Assembly (NCBI GenBank): GCA_934668875.1
Contig: CAKUON010000004.1
Coordinates: 1-64,000, forward strand
Length of the DNA stretch: 64,000 nt
Origin: an uncultured Collinsella sp.
GTDB lineage: Bacteria; Actinomycetota; Coriobacteriia; Coriobacteriales; Coriobacteriaceae
Reading direction: 5' to 3'
The position numbers and the translations under genes are program-made. The notes beneath the pieces are model-generated. The model worked only from the letters and a program-made list of their open reading frames with translations. It searched no databases and was not told the DNA's origin. Of the stretch, positions 8,715 to 17,509 are shown in pieces (position 1 is the stretch's first letter; the number at the start of each line of letters is the position of its first letter).

Positions 8715-10564
8715 GAAAGATCACTCTCCGTATAGGTTCTTTGGTATCCGAGCAAATATAGGCATATCCCAACGATTATAGAGGATAGGGTTCCCGCAAC
8801 TGCCGCCTTGGCGGCGACCGCGGCTGCAAGGCTGGCAATTTCCATATGGTGTGCAAGACAGGATGCCGCTGCGCAGCCGATGCCGGTGACGGCGATGGCG
8901 GCGATTGCGGCAAGGTTTGAGCCCTGGTCGGCACGCTTGGCATGGGCATTGAGCAGCGCAGATGACGCTGCGGCAGTTGTCGCGACCAGCACAAAGGCAG
9001 CCCAAAGGAGCGGGTCTTCCAGCGCTGCGGCAACGTTACCGAGCCCCAGCACGCCTCCGGCTGAAAGCGCGACCGTGGCCAGACGGGCAAAAAGCACGCC
9101 CATGCCCGTTGCCGCGGCGGCGCTTGCCGGGCCGAGCCAAAATGACGCGACGCCGGCGGCGACCCCAGCTGCCAGGAAGGTATTGCCAGTCAGACAGCCA
9201 AGCGCGAGTGCACAGGTGAGCGCGGCGCTCGCGGCAGCCTCGGTGCGACCCCAGGCGATCCACCAACCGGATATGGCAGCGGCAAAGATCACCGCGACGG
9301 GCAACATCGACAGGATGCCCTGCGCCTGCATGGTGGCGTTGGCCATGAGCACCAAAAAGCCCACAGCCGAGATGGCCGAACCGATCTGGGGGGCCAGGCC
9401 AGCCGCCGCTCCGATCGCGATAGCCGCAATGACCAGGCCGGGAAGCGCCGCGACCCCGGCCGTTTGCATCAGCAAAAAGCTAAAGGTGCCGCACGTTAGC
9501 GCCGAGATAGCGTGCATGGTGTAGCCGCGCGCATGGCTCCAGCGCATGCCCGCCCAGCCGAGCGCGGGGTCGACCTCGATGGCGTCGTCCTCGTAGTACG
9601 ACGGCTCGATATCGTCGAGCTCCTGCTCGTCATCCGAAAGCTCGCCAACCATTTGCTCCAGACTGCGACGGCCCTCGCGCACGCTGCCCAGACCGGCAAG
9701 GAGTTGGTCGCAAAATGCCTCGATGCTGTTGGGGCGGTCCTGCGGCATGGGGGAGAGCGCGCTCATGAGCGCGGCCTCGGCTCCCGGGGGAAAGTGTGGT
9801 ATCAGCTCGCTGGGATAGGTGGCGCCGCCGATGATGCGGTCGAGCGAGTTGGCGGGCGTGGCCGCCATAAAGGGAGCGCTGCCGCACAAGCCCTCATAGA
9901 TAACGCAGGCAAGGGCAAAGACATCGGCGCGTTCGTCGACCGTGCCGGTCTCGATATCGAGCTGCTCGGGCGGCATGTAGCCGATGGTGCCGCCGCGCGA
10001 GCCGCCAAAGCCACCGGCGGACGACAGTCGCGCCATGCCAAAGTCGGTGAGCTTTACATTGCCCGAGTGGTCGATGAGCACGTTGGCGGGCTTAATGTCC
10101 AGGTGGAGTACGCCATTACTGTGGGCGAAGGTGAGCGCCTGGCCCAGGGCATCGGCAATGGCCGCGGCCTCGTCAAAGGTGAGCGAGTGGCCGTCCACGC
10201 GATGCAAAAACTCGGCCAACGACATGCCATCGACATATTCCATAACCAGGTAGGCATAGGCGGTGTCGTGCGTAAAGTCGATGACCTGCACGATATTGGG
10301 ATGTTGAAGCATGGCGGCAGTGTGCGCCTCGCGCAGGACATCCATGATGTCGCTGGCGGGCATGCCGGCACCGTTGATAAGGGGGATGCGCTTAATGGCG
10401 ACGCGGCGGCGCAGGTGCGTGTCGCGGCAAATCTCGATGGAGCCAAAACCGCCGGTCGCAAGTGTCTCGAGCGGCTGGTACCGCTTGAGCAGCTCGCGAG
10501 AGCTGGTGCCCTCCAAAGGAACGTCCGGCGAGAACCGGGCGGTATGTTGCGAGAAAAGCGGCAT
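8711..10564 (-). CDS. Ser/Thr protein kinase with polytopic membrane C-terminus (PknA position)
   Basis: The kinase domain occupies about residues 29-290: glycine loop ATGGFGS, Lys58, HLDIKPANV as the catalytic loop, DFG and a PPEQ motif. The loop reads HLD, not HRD, so it is a non-RD kinase. After a short acidic region, about 270 residues form many Ala/Gly-rich membrane helices, unlike PknA, which has one. I start at the ATG six bases after AAGGG; an in-frame TTG lies six bases upstream. It opens the operon and overlaps fhaA by four bases. It takes the role slot of PknA, but orthology is not shown. Confidence 0.87.
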   Translation of the reverse strand: MPLFSQHTARFSPDVPLEGTSSRELLKRYQPLETLATGGFGSIEICRDTHLRRRVAIKRIPLINGAGMPASDIMDVLREAHTAAMLQHPNIVQVIDFTHDTAYAYLVMEYVDGMSLAEFLHRVDGHSLTFDEAAAIADALGQALTFAHSNGVLHLDIKPANVLIDHSGNVKLTDFGMARLSSAGGFGGSRGGTIGYMPPEQLDIETGTVDERADVFALACVIYEGLCGSAPFMAATPANSLDRIIGGATYPSELIPHFPPGAEAALMSALSPMPQDRPNSIEAFCDQLLAGLGSVREGRRSLEQMVGELSDDEQELDDIEPSYYEDDAIEVDPALGWAGMRWSHARGYTMHAISALTCGTFSFLLMQTAGVAALPGLVIAAIAIGAAAGLAPQIGSAISAVGFLVLMANATMQAQGILSMLPVAVIFAAAISGWWIAWGRTEAAASAALTCALALGCLTGNTFLAAGVAAGVASFWLGPASAAAATGMGVLFARLATVALSAGGVLGLGNVAAALEDPLLWAAFVLVATTAAASSALLNAHAKRADQGSNLAAIAAIAVTGIGCAAASCLAHHMEIASLAAAVAAKAAVAGTLSSIIVGICLYLLGYQRTYTESDLS

Positions 10565-10708
10565 GGCCAACCCTTGTGCGTTTAAAGTTCGTTTGCGAGC
10601 GGCGGGCGCGGGGCCGAGCCATTCGCGGTGGCATAGATGCTGCTAGTGTAGCACGCTCGGGCGCATGGGGAGGATAGCGGGATGCGAGGCTGCCTGTCTG
10701 ACTTGGCC

Positions 10709-11425
10709 TTAGCGCTTCTTCTTGTTCTTCTTCTGCTTGCGCTGCTTGCCCTTGGTCTCCTGGGGTTTGTCGCCCTGTTTGGCTTCGGCAGCGGCCTTTT
10801 CTGCCTTCATCTTCTTGCGCTTGGTTTCGATGCGGAGTTTTTTGTTGATGCGCGCCTTGAGGAAGGAGCCAAACTGCTCGGCATCGCCGCGAACAAAGGT
10901 GTCCTTGGGGATCGTCACGCCCTGGTCGGCGAACATGGCCACAAAGATGCGCTCGCCGTCGAGTACGTGGTCGAGCTTTTCAAACGGGAAGAACTGCGAC
11001 TTGCCGCTCTTGCCCCAAACCATCAGGCCGTCCTCGTTGGCGGCGACGCGGCGATAGCGGCCGCCCATGGACTCGTCGGCCTCGACGGCGTCGATAAAGT
11101 CGCGGGCGAGGGTGTGGTGCAGGTTTTTGCTCCACCAGGCCAAAAAGGCGCCGAACACGATCAGGACGACGCCAAACTTGATCCAGTTGCCGCCGGCCAC
11201 CAGCATGCCGATGCCGATGAGCGCGGCAATCGCGGCGGCGACGTACAGGGAGCCACGGCGCCTGGGCGAGGCGACCAGACGGGCGAAGTCGGTGACCAGG
11301 TCGTTTTCGTACTGGTACTCGTTGAGGTACAGAATGCCGTCATCTGCCGCTGCCTGCGCCTCGAGCGCGACCTCGACCTGGTCGGCTGCTTCGGAGGGAA
11401 CGAGGTTGCTCTCTGCGTCTGCCAT
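10709..11425 (-). CDS. YcxB-like membrane protein
   Basis: The protein is 238 residues long. An acidic N-terminus is followed by two adjacent membrane helices (about 60-100). The next 100 residues resemble the YcxB-like C-terminal domain, including FFPFEKLDHVL and GVTIPKDTF. A very basic Lys-rich tail ends the protein. The function is unknown. AGGAG lies 10 bases before the ATG. It is divergent from dnaX and about 140 bases upstream of the kinase operon, in the same direction. Confidence 0.75.
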   Translation of the reverse strand: MADAESNLVPSEAADQVEVALEAQAAADDGILYLNEYQYENDLVTDFARLVASPRRRGSLYVAAAIAALIGIGMLVAGGNWIKFGVVLIVFGAFLAWWSKNLHHTLARDFIDAVEADESMGGRYRRVAANEDGLMVWGKSGKSQFFPFEKLDHVLDGERIFVAMFADQGVTIPKDTFVRGDAEQFGSFLKARINKKLRIETKRKKMKAEKAAAEAKQGDKPQETKGKQRKQKKNKKKR

Positions 11426-11540
11426 GCTCTTTGGACTCCTATCGCGGCGGGCTCGCCGTACGGGTTATTATGGATGCAGTATGCCGTGCGACCGCATGGC
11501 CGTCGCGGCAACAAGACTCAGTATACCCGGGGGAGCACCC

Positions 11541-14006
11541 ATGGAATCGTTGTACCGAAAGTATCGCCCGCTCACCTTCGAGTCCGTGGTGGGCCAGCAG
11601 CATATCGTCTCGACGCTCGAGCACGCCATTACCGAGGGACGCCTGTCCCACGCCTACCTGTTCTGCGGACCGCGCGGCACGGGCAAGACTACTATGGCGC
11701 GCATCCTTGCCAAGGCGCTGCTCTGCCGCAATGCCGAGACGGCGCGCGCCGAGGGCGCGAGTGGCTGCATGCCCGACGGTACCTGCGAGGAGTGCGAGCT
11801 TATCGCCGAGGGCAACCACCCGGACGTCTACGAGCTCGATGCCGCAAGCCGTACCGGCGTGGACAACGTGCGCGAGGAGATCATCAACTCCGTCAACTTT
11901 GCCCCGGTGCGCGGCAAGTACAAGATCTATATCATCGACGAGGTCCACATGCTCACGACGGCGGCGTTCAACGCGCTGCTCAAGACACTCGAGGAGCCGC
12001 CGGCGCACGTGATCTTTGTACTGTGCACCACCGACCCGCAAAAGATTCTGGAGACCATCCTCTCGCGCTGCCAGCGCTTCGATTTCCACCGCATCGGTAA
12101 CGAGGATATTGAGCATCGCCTGGCATACGTGTGCGAGCAGGAGGGCTTCGATTACGACGACGAGGCGCTGGCTATCGTGGCGCGCCATGCCAAGGGTGGC
12201 ATGCGCGACGCATTGTCCACGCTGGAGCAGCTGAGCGTCTTTGGTAACGGTTCTGTGCATGCGGATGACGCCCGCTCGCTTTTAGGCGAGGTTTCGGACC
12301 AGATTCTGGGCGAGTTTTCCCGCGCCATTGCCGATCGCGATGTTGCCGAGCTCTATGGACTGATTCGTGCGCAGGTCGAGGAAGGAAACGACCTGCTGGA
12401 GCTGACGCGCGACCTGGTGGCGCATGTGCGTGACGTGTACGTTGCCTGCGTTGCCGGTGCCCGCGCCGAGCTGTTTGAGGGCGGCTCCGAGCAGGCCGAG
12501 GCGCTTGCTGCCGAGGCCGCTGCCTTTGGCGAGCATCCTGCCGACCGCCTGGCCCGCGTGCTGACGGTGCTCGACGATGCCGCACTGGAGATGAGGGGCG
12601 CGAGCGACGTGCGCCTGGTGCTCGAGATTGCCTGCACGCGTCTGGCACGCCCCGAGGCTGATATAACGATTGAGGCATTGGCCGAGCGCGTGGCACGCCT
12701 GGAGGCCATGGTTGCCAACGGCGCCGTGCCGGCGAGCGTGGCTGCTGCTCAGGCCGCCGCGCCTGCAGCATCCGTACCCGCTGCTGCCCAGCAGCCGACG
12801 CTCATTTCGGGCGCCCGTGCTGCCGCTCCGGCGGCATCCACTGCCCCCGCTGCTACGTCCGCGCATCAGGGCGGAATGCCTTGGGACCGTGGTGCTGCCG
12901 CTCCGGCGGCTCAGCCGGCGTCTCGTGCTGCGTCCGCACCGGCGTCCAAGCCTGCGGCGTCCGCGCCCCAGCCCGCCGCTGCCCCGGCTCCCGCACCTGC
13001 CACCGCTCCGGCACCTAAGCCCCAGCCCAACACCGCCGCCCAGGTTGCTGCCGCCGGTGCCGCCGAGACCCCCGCGGTCGAGGATGCCGGAGAGCTGCAG
13101 CGCAAATGGGCCGAGGTTGTCGAGCGCGTCAAGGCTCGTCAGGCCTCCTACGCAGGGCTTTTGCTCAACGCTCGCGCCACGGCCGACGACGGCTCCAAGC
13201 TCACGGTCTCGTTCCCCGCGGGCTCGACCTTTGCCATCAAGATGCTCGGTCGCGCCGATACGCAGTCGGTGGTCCTGCCGACGGTCTGCGCGGTCTTCGG
13301 TCGTCGCACCGTCGACTACGTCCTGGATGGAGGTGGCACGCCGGCTCCTCAACATGAGGAGCATTCTCCATCTGCACGGGCTGCGGCATCTGCGGACCCG
13401 CAGCCCGTGTCCTCGGCGGCCCCTGTATCCTCGAGCGCCAGCGCGCCGCAGCAGCAAGCGGCACCGGTAGCGGCATCGACCCCGTCGGCGCCTAAGCCAG
13501 CCGCGGCCAAATCGGCTGCTTCGGTCCCCGCGCCCAAGCCTGCCGCTGCGCCTGCGCCCAAGTCATCCGACCTGGGCAAGGCCCCCTGGCTGCGCTCGGA
13601 CAACCCTGCCGGCGCTCCCGCCACGGGCAAGCTCCCGACTGAGCCTGCGCCCCGCGCGCCCGAGCGCGCGTCCGCTCCCAAGGCTCAGCCGTCCGCGCAG
13701 TCCGCGCCGTGGGAACCCGAGCAGGTGCCCTACGATGACGCCATGGTCGGCGGCTTTGCCGGCGATGCGAGCGGGGACGATCTGCCTCCGTTCGACGTGC
13801 CGGGTGCGACGCCCGCGCCCAAGCCCGCCGCAACTGCCCCCAAAGAGGGGGACGCTCCCGCAGCTCCCTGGGAGTCCAACCCCGGTGCGGGCAGCCCCTT
13901 CGGCCATCAGGGCGCAGCCCCGAGCATCCCGCAGACCGAGGACGAGGCTAAAGCCCTCATCCGCAGCGTCTTCGGTCAGTCCACCATCTTCAAGCCGGTG
14001 GAGTAG
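11541..14006 (+). CDS. dnaX: DNA polymerase III subunit gamma/tau
   Basis: This is the clamp-loader ATPase of the replicative polymerase. Residues 1-360 contain the AAA+ core: Walker A GPRGTGKT, a four-cysteine zinc site between the alleles CRN and CEEC, and the DEVHMLT Walker B. The rest is a long Ala/Pro-rich tail with a short folded block near residues 515-600. The start ATG opens the conserved MESLYRKYRP. At 821 residues it is long for the family because of the low-complexity tail. I saw no A-AAA-AAG slippery site, so separate gamma production is not indicated. It heads the usual dnaX-ybaB-recR neighbourhood. Confidence 0.96.
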   Translation: MESLYRKYRPLTFESVVGQQHIVSTLEHAITEGRLSHAYLFCGPRGTGKTTMARILAKALLCRNAETARAEGASGCMPDGTCEECELIAEGNHPDVYELDAASRTGVDNVREEIINSVNFAPVRGKYKIYIIDEVHMLTTAAFNALLKTLEEPPAHVIFVLCTTDPQKILETILSRCQRFDFHRIGNEDIEHRLAYVCEQEGFDYDDEALAIVARHAKGGMRDALSTLEQLSVFGNGSVHADDARSLLGEVSDQILGEFSRAIADRDVAELYGLIRAQVEEGNDLLELTRDLVAHVRDVYVACVAGARAELFEGGSEQAEALAAEAAAFGEHPADRLARVLTVLDDAALEMRGASDVRLVLEIACTRLARPEADITIEALAERVARLEAMVANGAVPASVAAAQAAAPAASVPAAAQQPTLISGARAAAPAASTAPAATSAHQGGMPWDRGAAAPAAQPASRAASAPASKPAASAPQPAAAPAPAPATAPAPKPQPNTAAQVAAAGAAETPAVEDAGELQRKWAEVVERVKARQASYAGLLLNARATADDGSKLTVSFPAGSTFAIKMLGRADTQSVVLPTVCAVFGRRTVDYVLDGGGTPAPQHEEHSPSARAAASADPQPVSSAAPVSSSASAPQQQAAPVAASTPSAPKPAAAKSAASVPAPKPAAAPAPKSSDLGKAPWLRSDNPAGAPATGKLPTEPAPRAPERASAPKAQPSAQSAPWEPEQVPYDDAMVGGFAGDASGDDLPPFDVPGATPAPKPAATAPKEGDAPAAPWESNPGAGSPFGHQGAAPSIPQTEDEAKALIRSVFGQSTIFKPVE

Positions 14007-14060
14007 CTGTACAGGCGGGTATACTGCTCAAGAAGAGACGTCTTTGAACGGAGCGAGCTT

Positions 14061-14321
14061 ATGATGTGGGAATATGTCCGCCTTGAGGACGATACGCAAG
14101 TTTCGTATTCCGAAGTCCGTGAGGACAACACGGTGAAGGTTGTTGTGGAGCGCCCGCGCGATTGGGGTTTTGACACGGCGGAGTGCATCTTGCCGGCATT
14201 CAATTGGGTGTCACGCGAGGGCTTTAGCGAAGCGGACCTCAAAGAACTCGATGATTTCGTGCGTAACAATGCCCCGCTCATCTTGCGTTTTGCTTACGAA
14301 GGCGGACGGGTCTATGCCTAG
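14061..14321 (+). CDS. small protein paired with DUF4160 protein
   Basis: An 86-residue acidic protein that I do not recognise by sequence. A GGAG lies before the ATG. Its stop overlaps the start of the next gene by eight bases, so the two are translationally coupled. DUF4160 genes are often paired with a small partner of the DUF2442 type, and the position fits that role, but similarity to DUF2442 is not visible to me. Confidence 0.7.
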   Translation: MMWEYVRLEDDTQVSYSEVREDNTVKVVVERPRDWGFDTAECILPAFNWVSREGFSEADLKELDDFVRNNAPLILRFAYEGGRVYA

Positions 14322-14586
14322 TTTTTTCCGACTCGGGCCGTACATCATCTTTTTCTGGACAGGGGAGAACGGCGAGCCCGTCCATGTTCATATCGCGGTC
14401 AAGCGCCCCACCGCCGAGGTGACCAAGATATGGCTTACCCGCTCCGGCGGATGCAAACTGGCCCATAACAAGGGCGATATTCCTGCTCGGGATTTACGCG
14501 ATATCATGCAGTTTGTTTCATCTAACCATGCGCTGATTTGCAAACGCTGGAAAGAAACAACCGGTGGGCTGTCGTTTTACTGTTAA
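14314..14586 (+). CDS. DUF4160 domain protein
   Basis: This 90-residue protein matches DUF4160: it opens MPSFFRLGPYIIFFW, then has EPVHVHI, an acidic/basic middle, KLAHNKGDIP and a final helix ending in CKRWKE. The conserved histidines of the family (HVHI) are present. The function of the family is unknown; the two-gene arrangement resembles toxin-antitoxin loci. The ATG lies inside the end of the preceding gene. Confidence 0.82.
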   Translation: MPSFFRLGPYIIFFWTGENGEPVHVHIAVKRPTAEVTKIWLTRSGGCKLAHNKGDIPARDLRDIMQFVSSNHALICKRWKETTGGLSFYC

Positions 14587-14611
14587 GAGTCGCTTGCCGG
14601 ACTTATGGCCT

Positions 14612-15088
14612 CTAGCTCTTCTGGGGCTCTTTGCCTGGGCGCATCTGTATTTCGGACATGTGGAGCGTGGTGCCGCGTATCTCGCATTCGAGCAGGCAGA
14701 TGCGTGACGGTTGGCCCAGGGTGCTGAGGTCGACACGATACGTCGCGCGGCTGTCCGTGTACTCGACTTGCTCGGCGTTGAGGGTTGCTCCGATTGTCAA
14801 GAAAGCGCCTGGTTCGGTATCGACAATCTTGGAGTCCTTTATCTTGACCTTGAACTCTTGGTAGAGGGACGGGCTGTTGTAGTAAATGGTTCGGGTTCCA
14901 TCGGTGCACTCATCGGTCGCTTCCCATTTGACGGTGGGCTGGTCCGAGCTGGCTACTAACAGTTCTGCTCCAAAGGCTATAGCGTGGGTGACGACAACCA
15001 GCAATGCCCAGCCGGCAAAGAGATAGATAACCAAATATAGAGCGGGGTGTTTTGAGCGGATGTTTTGGAGCGCGTCGGGGGCATTCAC
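14612..15088 (-). CDS. hypothetical membrane-anchored protein
   Basis: A 158-residue protein with one hydrophobic helix near residues 15-45 and a polar domain of about 110 residues that should lie outside the cell. I do not recognise it. GGAGG lies 10 bases before the ATG, which supports it as a real gene. It converges on the DUF4160 pair. Confidence 0.7.
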   Translation of the reverse strand: MNAPDALQNIRSKHPALYLVIYLFAGWALLVVVTHAIAFGAELLVASSDQPTVKWEATDECTDGTRTIYYNSPSLYQEFKVKIKDSKIVDTEPGAFLTIGATLNAEQVEYTDSRATYRVDLSTLGQPSRICLLECEIRGTTLHMSEIQMRPGKEPQKS

Positions 15089-15230
15089 GGGGTACCTCCA
15101 AATTGCTATTTATGGCAACCAAATTATATCCTGCCGCCATGTGCGCCGCCTCGAGCAGCGGTTCGGCATTTAGCTGTTTAGTGGCACACATGAAATGCCG
15201 GATTCGGCTCTACTAGATTGAGTATGCGAT

Positions 15231-15265
15231 ATTATGCAACCTTGCATAATTCGACCTTGCATAAT
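15231..15265. promoter_or_regulatory. triple TTGCATAAT motif
   Basis: Three copies of a nine-base motif lie close together: reversed at 15231-15239, forward at 15242-15250 and forward at 15257-15265. The first two form a perfect inverted repeat around CC. They lie in the divergent spacer between the hypothetical gene at 15088 and ybaB. The same motif recurs upstream of arcC and of the sensor kinase at 30421. The rest of this 339-base spacer shows only a TACGAT -10-like site near 15346. Confidence 0.45.
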
Positions 15266-15427
15266 CTTTGCGTGCGGTTTGTATTGGAGGACATGTATAT
15301 CGACTGAGGGAGCGCGACCGCCCCGCTCACTTGCCCCGCGCCGTGGTACGATTTTTGAGTTTGAAAGTCCCGCCGCGCCCCGGCTGCCCTTGCAGCTTGG
15401 CGTGCGGCCGCACGTAAAGGAGCCATC

Positions 15428-15748
15428 ATGGCCGGTATGAACATGCAGCAGATGATGAAGCAGGCCCGCAAGATGCAGGAGCAGCTTGCCGCCGCGCAGG
15501 AGAACCTCAAGTCCCAGACCGTCGACGCCTCTGCCGGCGGCGGCATGGTCAAGGTGACCGTCAACGGCGAGATGGAGCTCGTCAACCTCACCATCGATCC
15601 CGATGCGCTCGATCCCGAGGACGTCGATATGCTGCAGGACATGATCATGGCTGCCGTCAATGAGGCCGTCCGCGGTGTTAACGAGCTTGCCAACAAGCAG
15701 ATGGGCGCCATCACCGGCGGCCTTAATATTCCGGGCATGCCGTTCTAA
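15428..15748 (+). CDS. YbaB/EbfC family nucleoid-associated protein
   Basis: This 106-residue protein has the family's Met/Gln-rich N-terminal helix ([17 protein letters not shown]), a Gly-Gly-Gly turn and the central beta sheet with [12 protein letters not shown]. It binds DNA as a dimer and sits between dnaX and recR in most bacteria, as here. AAAGGAGCC precedes the ATG, and recR follows 13 bases after its stop. Confidence 0.95.
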   Translation: MAGMNMQQMMKQARKMQEQLAAAQENLKSQTVDASAGGGMVKVTVNGEMELVNLTIDPDALDPEDVDMLQDMIMAAVNEAVRGVNELANKQMGAITGGLNIPGMPF

Positions 15749-15761
15749 GACACGCATATAT

Positions 15762-16358
15762 ATGAGTGCCAACCATAGTCTGCAAAAACTACTCGATGAG
15801 TTGGGCCGCCTGCCGGGCATTGGTCCCAAGTCGGCCCAGCGCATTGCCTATTACCTGCTCGAGGCCGATGCCGAGGAGGCCCGTCGTCTGGCCGAGGCCA
15901 TTCTGGAGGTCAAACAGGAGGTCCACTTTTGCAGCCGCTGCTTTAACTACGCCACGGCCGACGAGTGCTCCATCTGCCAGGACTCGATGCGCGACACCAC
16001 CCGCATATGCGTGGTGGGCGAGCCGCGCGATGTCCAGGCGATCGAGCGCACGGGCAGCTACCACGGCCTGTACCATGTGCTGGGTGGCGTGATCAGCCCC
16101 ATGGACAAGATCGGTCCCGAGCAGCTGCATATTCGCGAGTTGCTGGCACGCCTGGGTCACGAGGATATCCACGAGGTCATCATCGCCACCAACCCCAATA
16201 TCGAGGGCGAGACCACGGCGAGCTACCTGGCCCGTACCATCAAGCCGCTGGGCGTTGAGGTGTCGCGCCTGGCGAGCGGCCTTCCCGTGGGCGGCGACTT
16301 GGAGTATGCCGACGAGCTCACGCTTGGGCGCGCCATCGAGGCCCGCCGCGCGATCTAG
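15762..16358 (+). CDS. recR: recombination protein RecR
   Basis: RecR works with RecF and RecO to load RecA at gaps. The 198-residue protein has the helix-hairpin-helix [17 protein letters not shown], a four-cysteine zinc finger (CSRC near residue 57, then CSIC) and a Toprim domain beginning ICVVGEPRD. The length is normal. The start lacks a strong ribosome site and may depend on coupling to ybaB. Confidence 0.97.
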   Translation: MSANHSLQKLLDELGRLPGIGPKSAQRIAYYLLEADAEEARRLAEAILEVKQEVHFCSRCFNYATADECSICQDSMRDTTRICVVGEPRDVQAIERTGSYHGLYHVLGGVISPMDKIGPEQLHIRELLARLGHEDIHEVIIATNPNIEGETTASYLARTIKPLGVEVSRLASGLPVGGDLEYADELTLGRAIEARRAI

Positions 16359-16395
16359 GTGGCGAGCCTGCTCCTGCCGTATGTTTTCCTCGCGA

Positions 16396-16425
16396 CGCAC
16401 GGGGTAGTCATAATTTCCCCGTGCG
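16396..16425 (+). terminator. hairpin after recR
   Basis: A perfect 9 bp GC stem (16396-16404 with 16417-16425) has a 12-base AT-rich loop and lies 38 bases after the recR stop. No strong T run follows. A second small stem (16475-16480 with 16489-16494) is followed by ttaattt. Confidence 0.5.
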
Positions 16426-16433
16426 ACTGTAAG

Positions 16434-16541
16434 TTTGTTGTGCAACAAAGATGCTTTGTATCCGCTTATCGCATGGATGCTTCCACTCGCATCCTTAATT
16501 TGCCCATTCGTTGCGCAACCTTTTGGGTTCGCTGATACACT
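16434..16541 (+). promoter_or_regulatory. promoter with two GTTGNGCAAC palindromes
   Basis: TTTGTTGTGCAACAAA (16434-16449) and the perfect GTTGCGCAAC (16510-16519) lie upstream of a TACACT -10-like site at 16536-16541. The second palindrome overlaps the expected -35 position. A related palindrome, TGTTGCGCAACA, lies upstream of the Rrf2 gene at 39666-39677. These look like operator sites for one regulator. Confidence 0.45.
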
Positions 16542-16563
16542 CAAATATGGATTCGAATGAATG

Positions 16564-16590
16564 CGCCGCTCCCGAGCGGCGTGTTTTTGT
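16564..16590 (+). terminator. leader hairpin before the kinase module
   Basis: A 7 bp GC stem (16564-16570 with 16575-16581) is followed by tgtttttgtt, and the ribosome site GGAGGA starts only a few bases later. Because the likely promoter is upstream, the mRNA must pass through this terminator-like structure, which could act as an attenuator. Confidence 0.5.
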
Positions 16591-16603
16591 TGGAGGAGAA
16601 CGT

Positions 16604-17509
16604 ATGCGGCCCGGTGGCACTCAGACAAAGCGCGGCGCCGCGGTGCGCATGCGACGCCGACTGGGTTTGGCGCCTCGGGCGTACGAGCTGCTGTCGTGCT
16701 CGCTGGTGCTGGTCATAGCTGGTGTTTCTGCCTATGGCATGACCGTGCCGTCCATGATGCAGGCACATGCCGCACGCGAAACGCGCGTAGGGCATGAGGT
16801 CAAAAGTGACCTGGGCACCACGACTGGATATGCTTGGGCAAGTGTGGTCGCGCATATTGTGTTTGGCACTGACGACGCGGACGACGCCGAGGCCCCGGAC
16901 AACGAAGTCACGCTTGCCAATGGCAAAACCATCGTGCTCACCAACACCAAGATCATCGATCGGTTGTCCAACAATAGCGTGGCGGCAACGGTGAATAAGG
17001 TCGAGCAACAGAAGGAGCAGGACGCCCAGCAGTCCGGAAAGCCCGGTAGCTCGGATACTTCTGGCTCCGGCTCGGATTCGTCGAGTTCGGGCGGCGGCTC
17101 TGGGTCGGGTTCCTCTGCCGGCGGGTCTGGAAACGGCGGCTCGACGGGCGGCAACACTGACAACGATGCAAACTCCGGTGGCCTTTCCGCTGCTGAGGAG
17201 GAGAGCATCCACAGCTGGCTCGTGACCAAGTACAACATGCTCGACGGCTACGTTTCTCGTGCCAATGAAGTGGTCTCGACCTACAACTCTACAGGGGATC
17301 CCAGGCCGTGCGACAGCTTGGTCGGGGAGATGTTTGTCATCCGCGCCGAGTTTGGTCGCCAGACATTCTCGCCCAAGTCAAAGTGGTATCAGCAGTACGC
17401 CAATCTGTGGGGTTGCTATACCAACCTGTGCCAATGGGTCGGGCATTACGGCGATGACGATGTCGCGCTCAGTAACTTCAACAACAATGTGGCGGCGCTT
17501 GCCCTATGA
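16604..17509 (+). CDS. membrane-anchored extracellular protein of a kinase/FHA module
   Basis: I start at the ATG after GGAGGA, giving 301 residues. A basic N-terminus and one membrane helix (about 25-50) are followed by a 90-residue segment. A Ser/Gly-rich linker then leads to a C-terminal domain of about 95 residues with three cysteines (one in PCDSL, two in WGCYTNLCQW). I recognise no family. The stop overlaps the following kinase gene by four bases. The layout suggests an envelope sensor or anchor working with that kinase. Confidence 0.75.
   Translation: MRPGGTQTKRGAAVRMRRRLGLAPRAYELLSCSLVLVIAGVSAYGMTVPSMMQAHAARETRVGHEVKSDLGTTTGYAWASVVAHIVFGTDDADDAEAPDNEVTLANGKTIVLTNTKIIDRLSNNSVAATVNKVEQQKEQDAQQSGKPGSSDTSGSGSDSSSSGGGSGSGSSAGGSGNGGSTGGNTDNDANSGGLSAAEEESIHSWLVTKYNMLDGYVSRANEVVSTYNSTGDPRPCDSLVGEMFVIRAEFGRQTFSPKSKWYQQYANLWGCYTNLCQWVGHYGDDDVALSNFNNNVAALAL

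Noticed and set aside
11426..11540. SRP RNA upstream of dnaX
   Set aside because: Some bacteria encode it there, but the conserved GGAAG/AGCAG core is absent and the spacer is only 115 bases.
11541..14006. programmed frameshift in dnaX
   Set aside because: No A-AAA-AAG type slippery site was seen in the gene.
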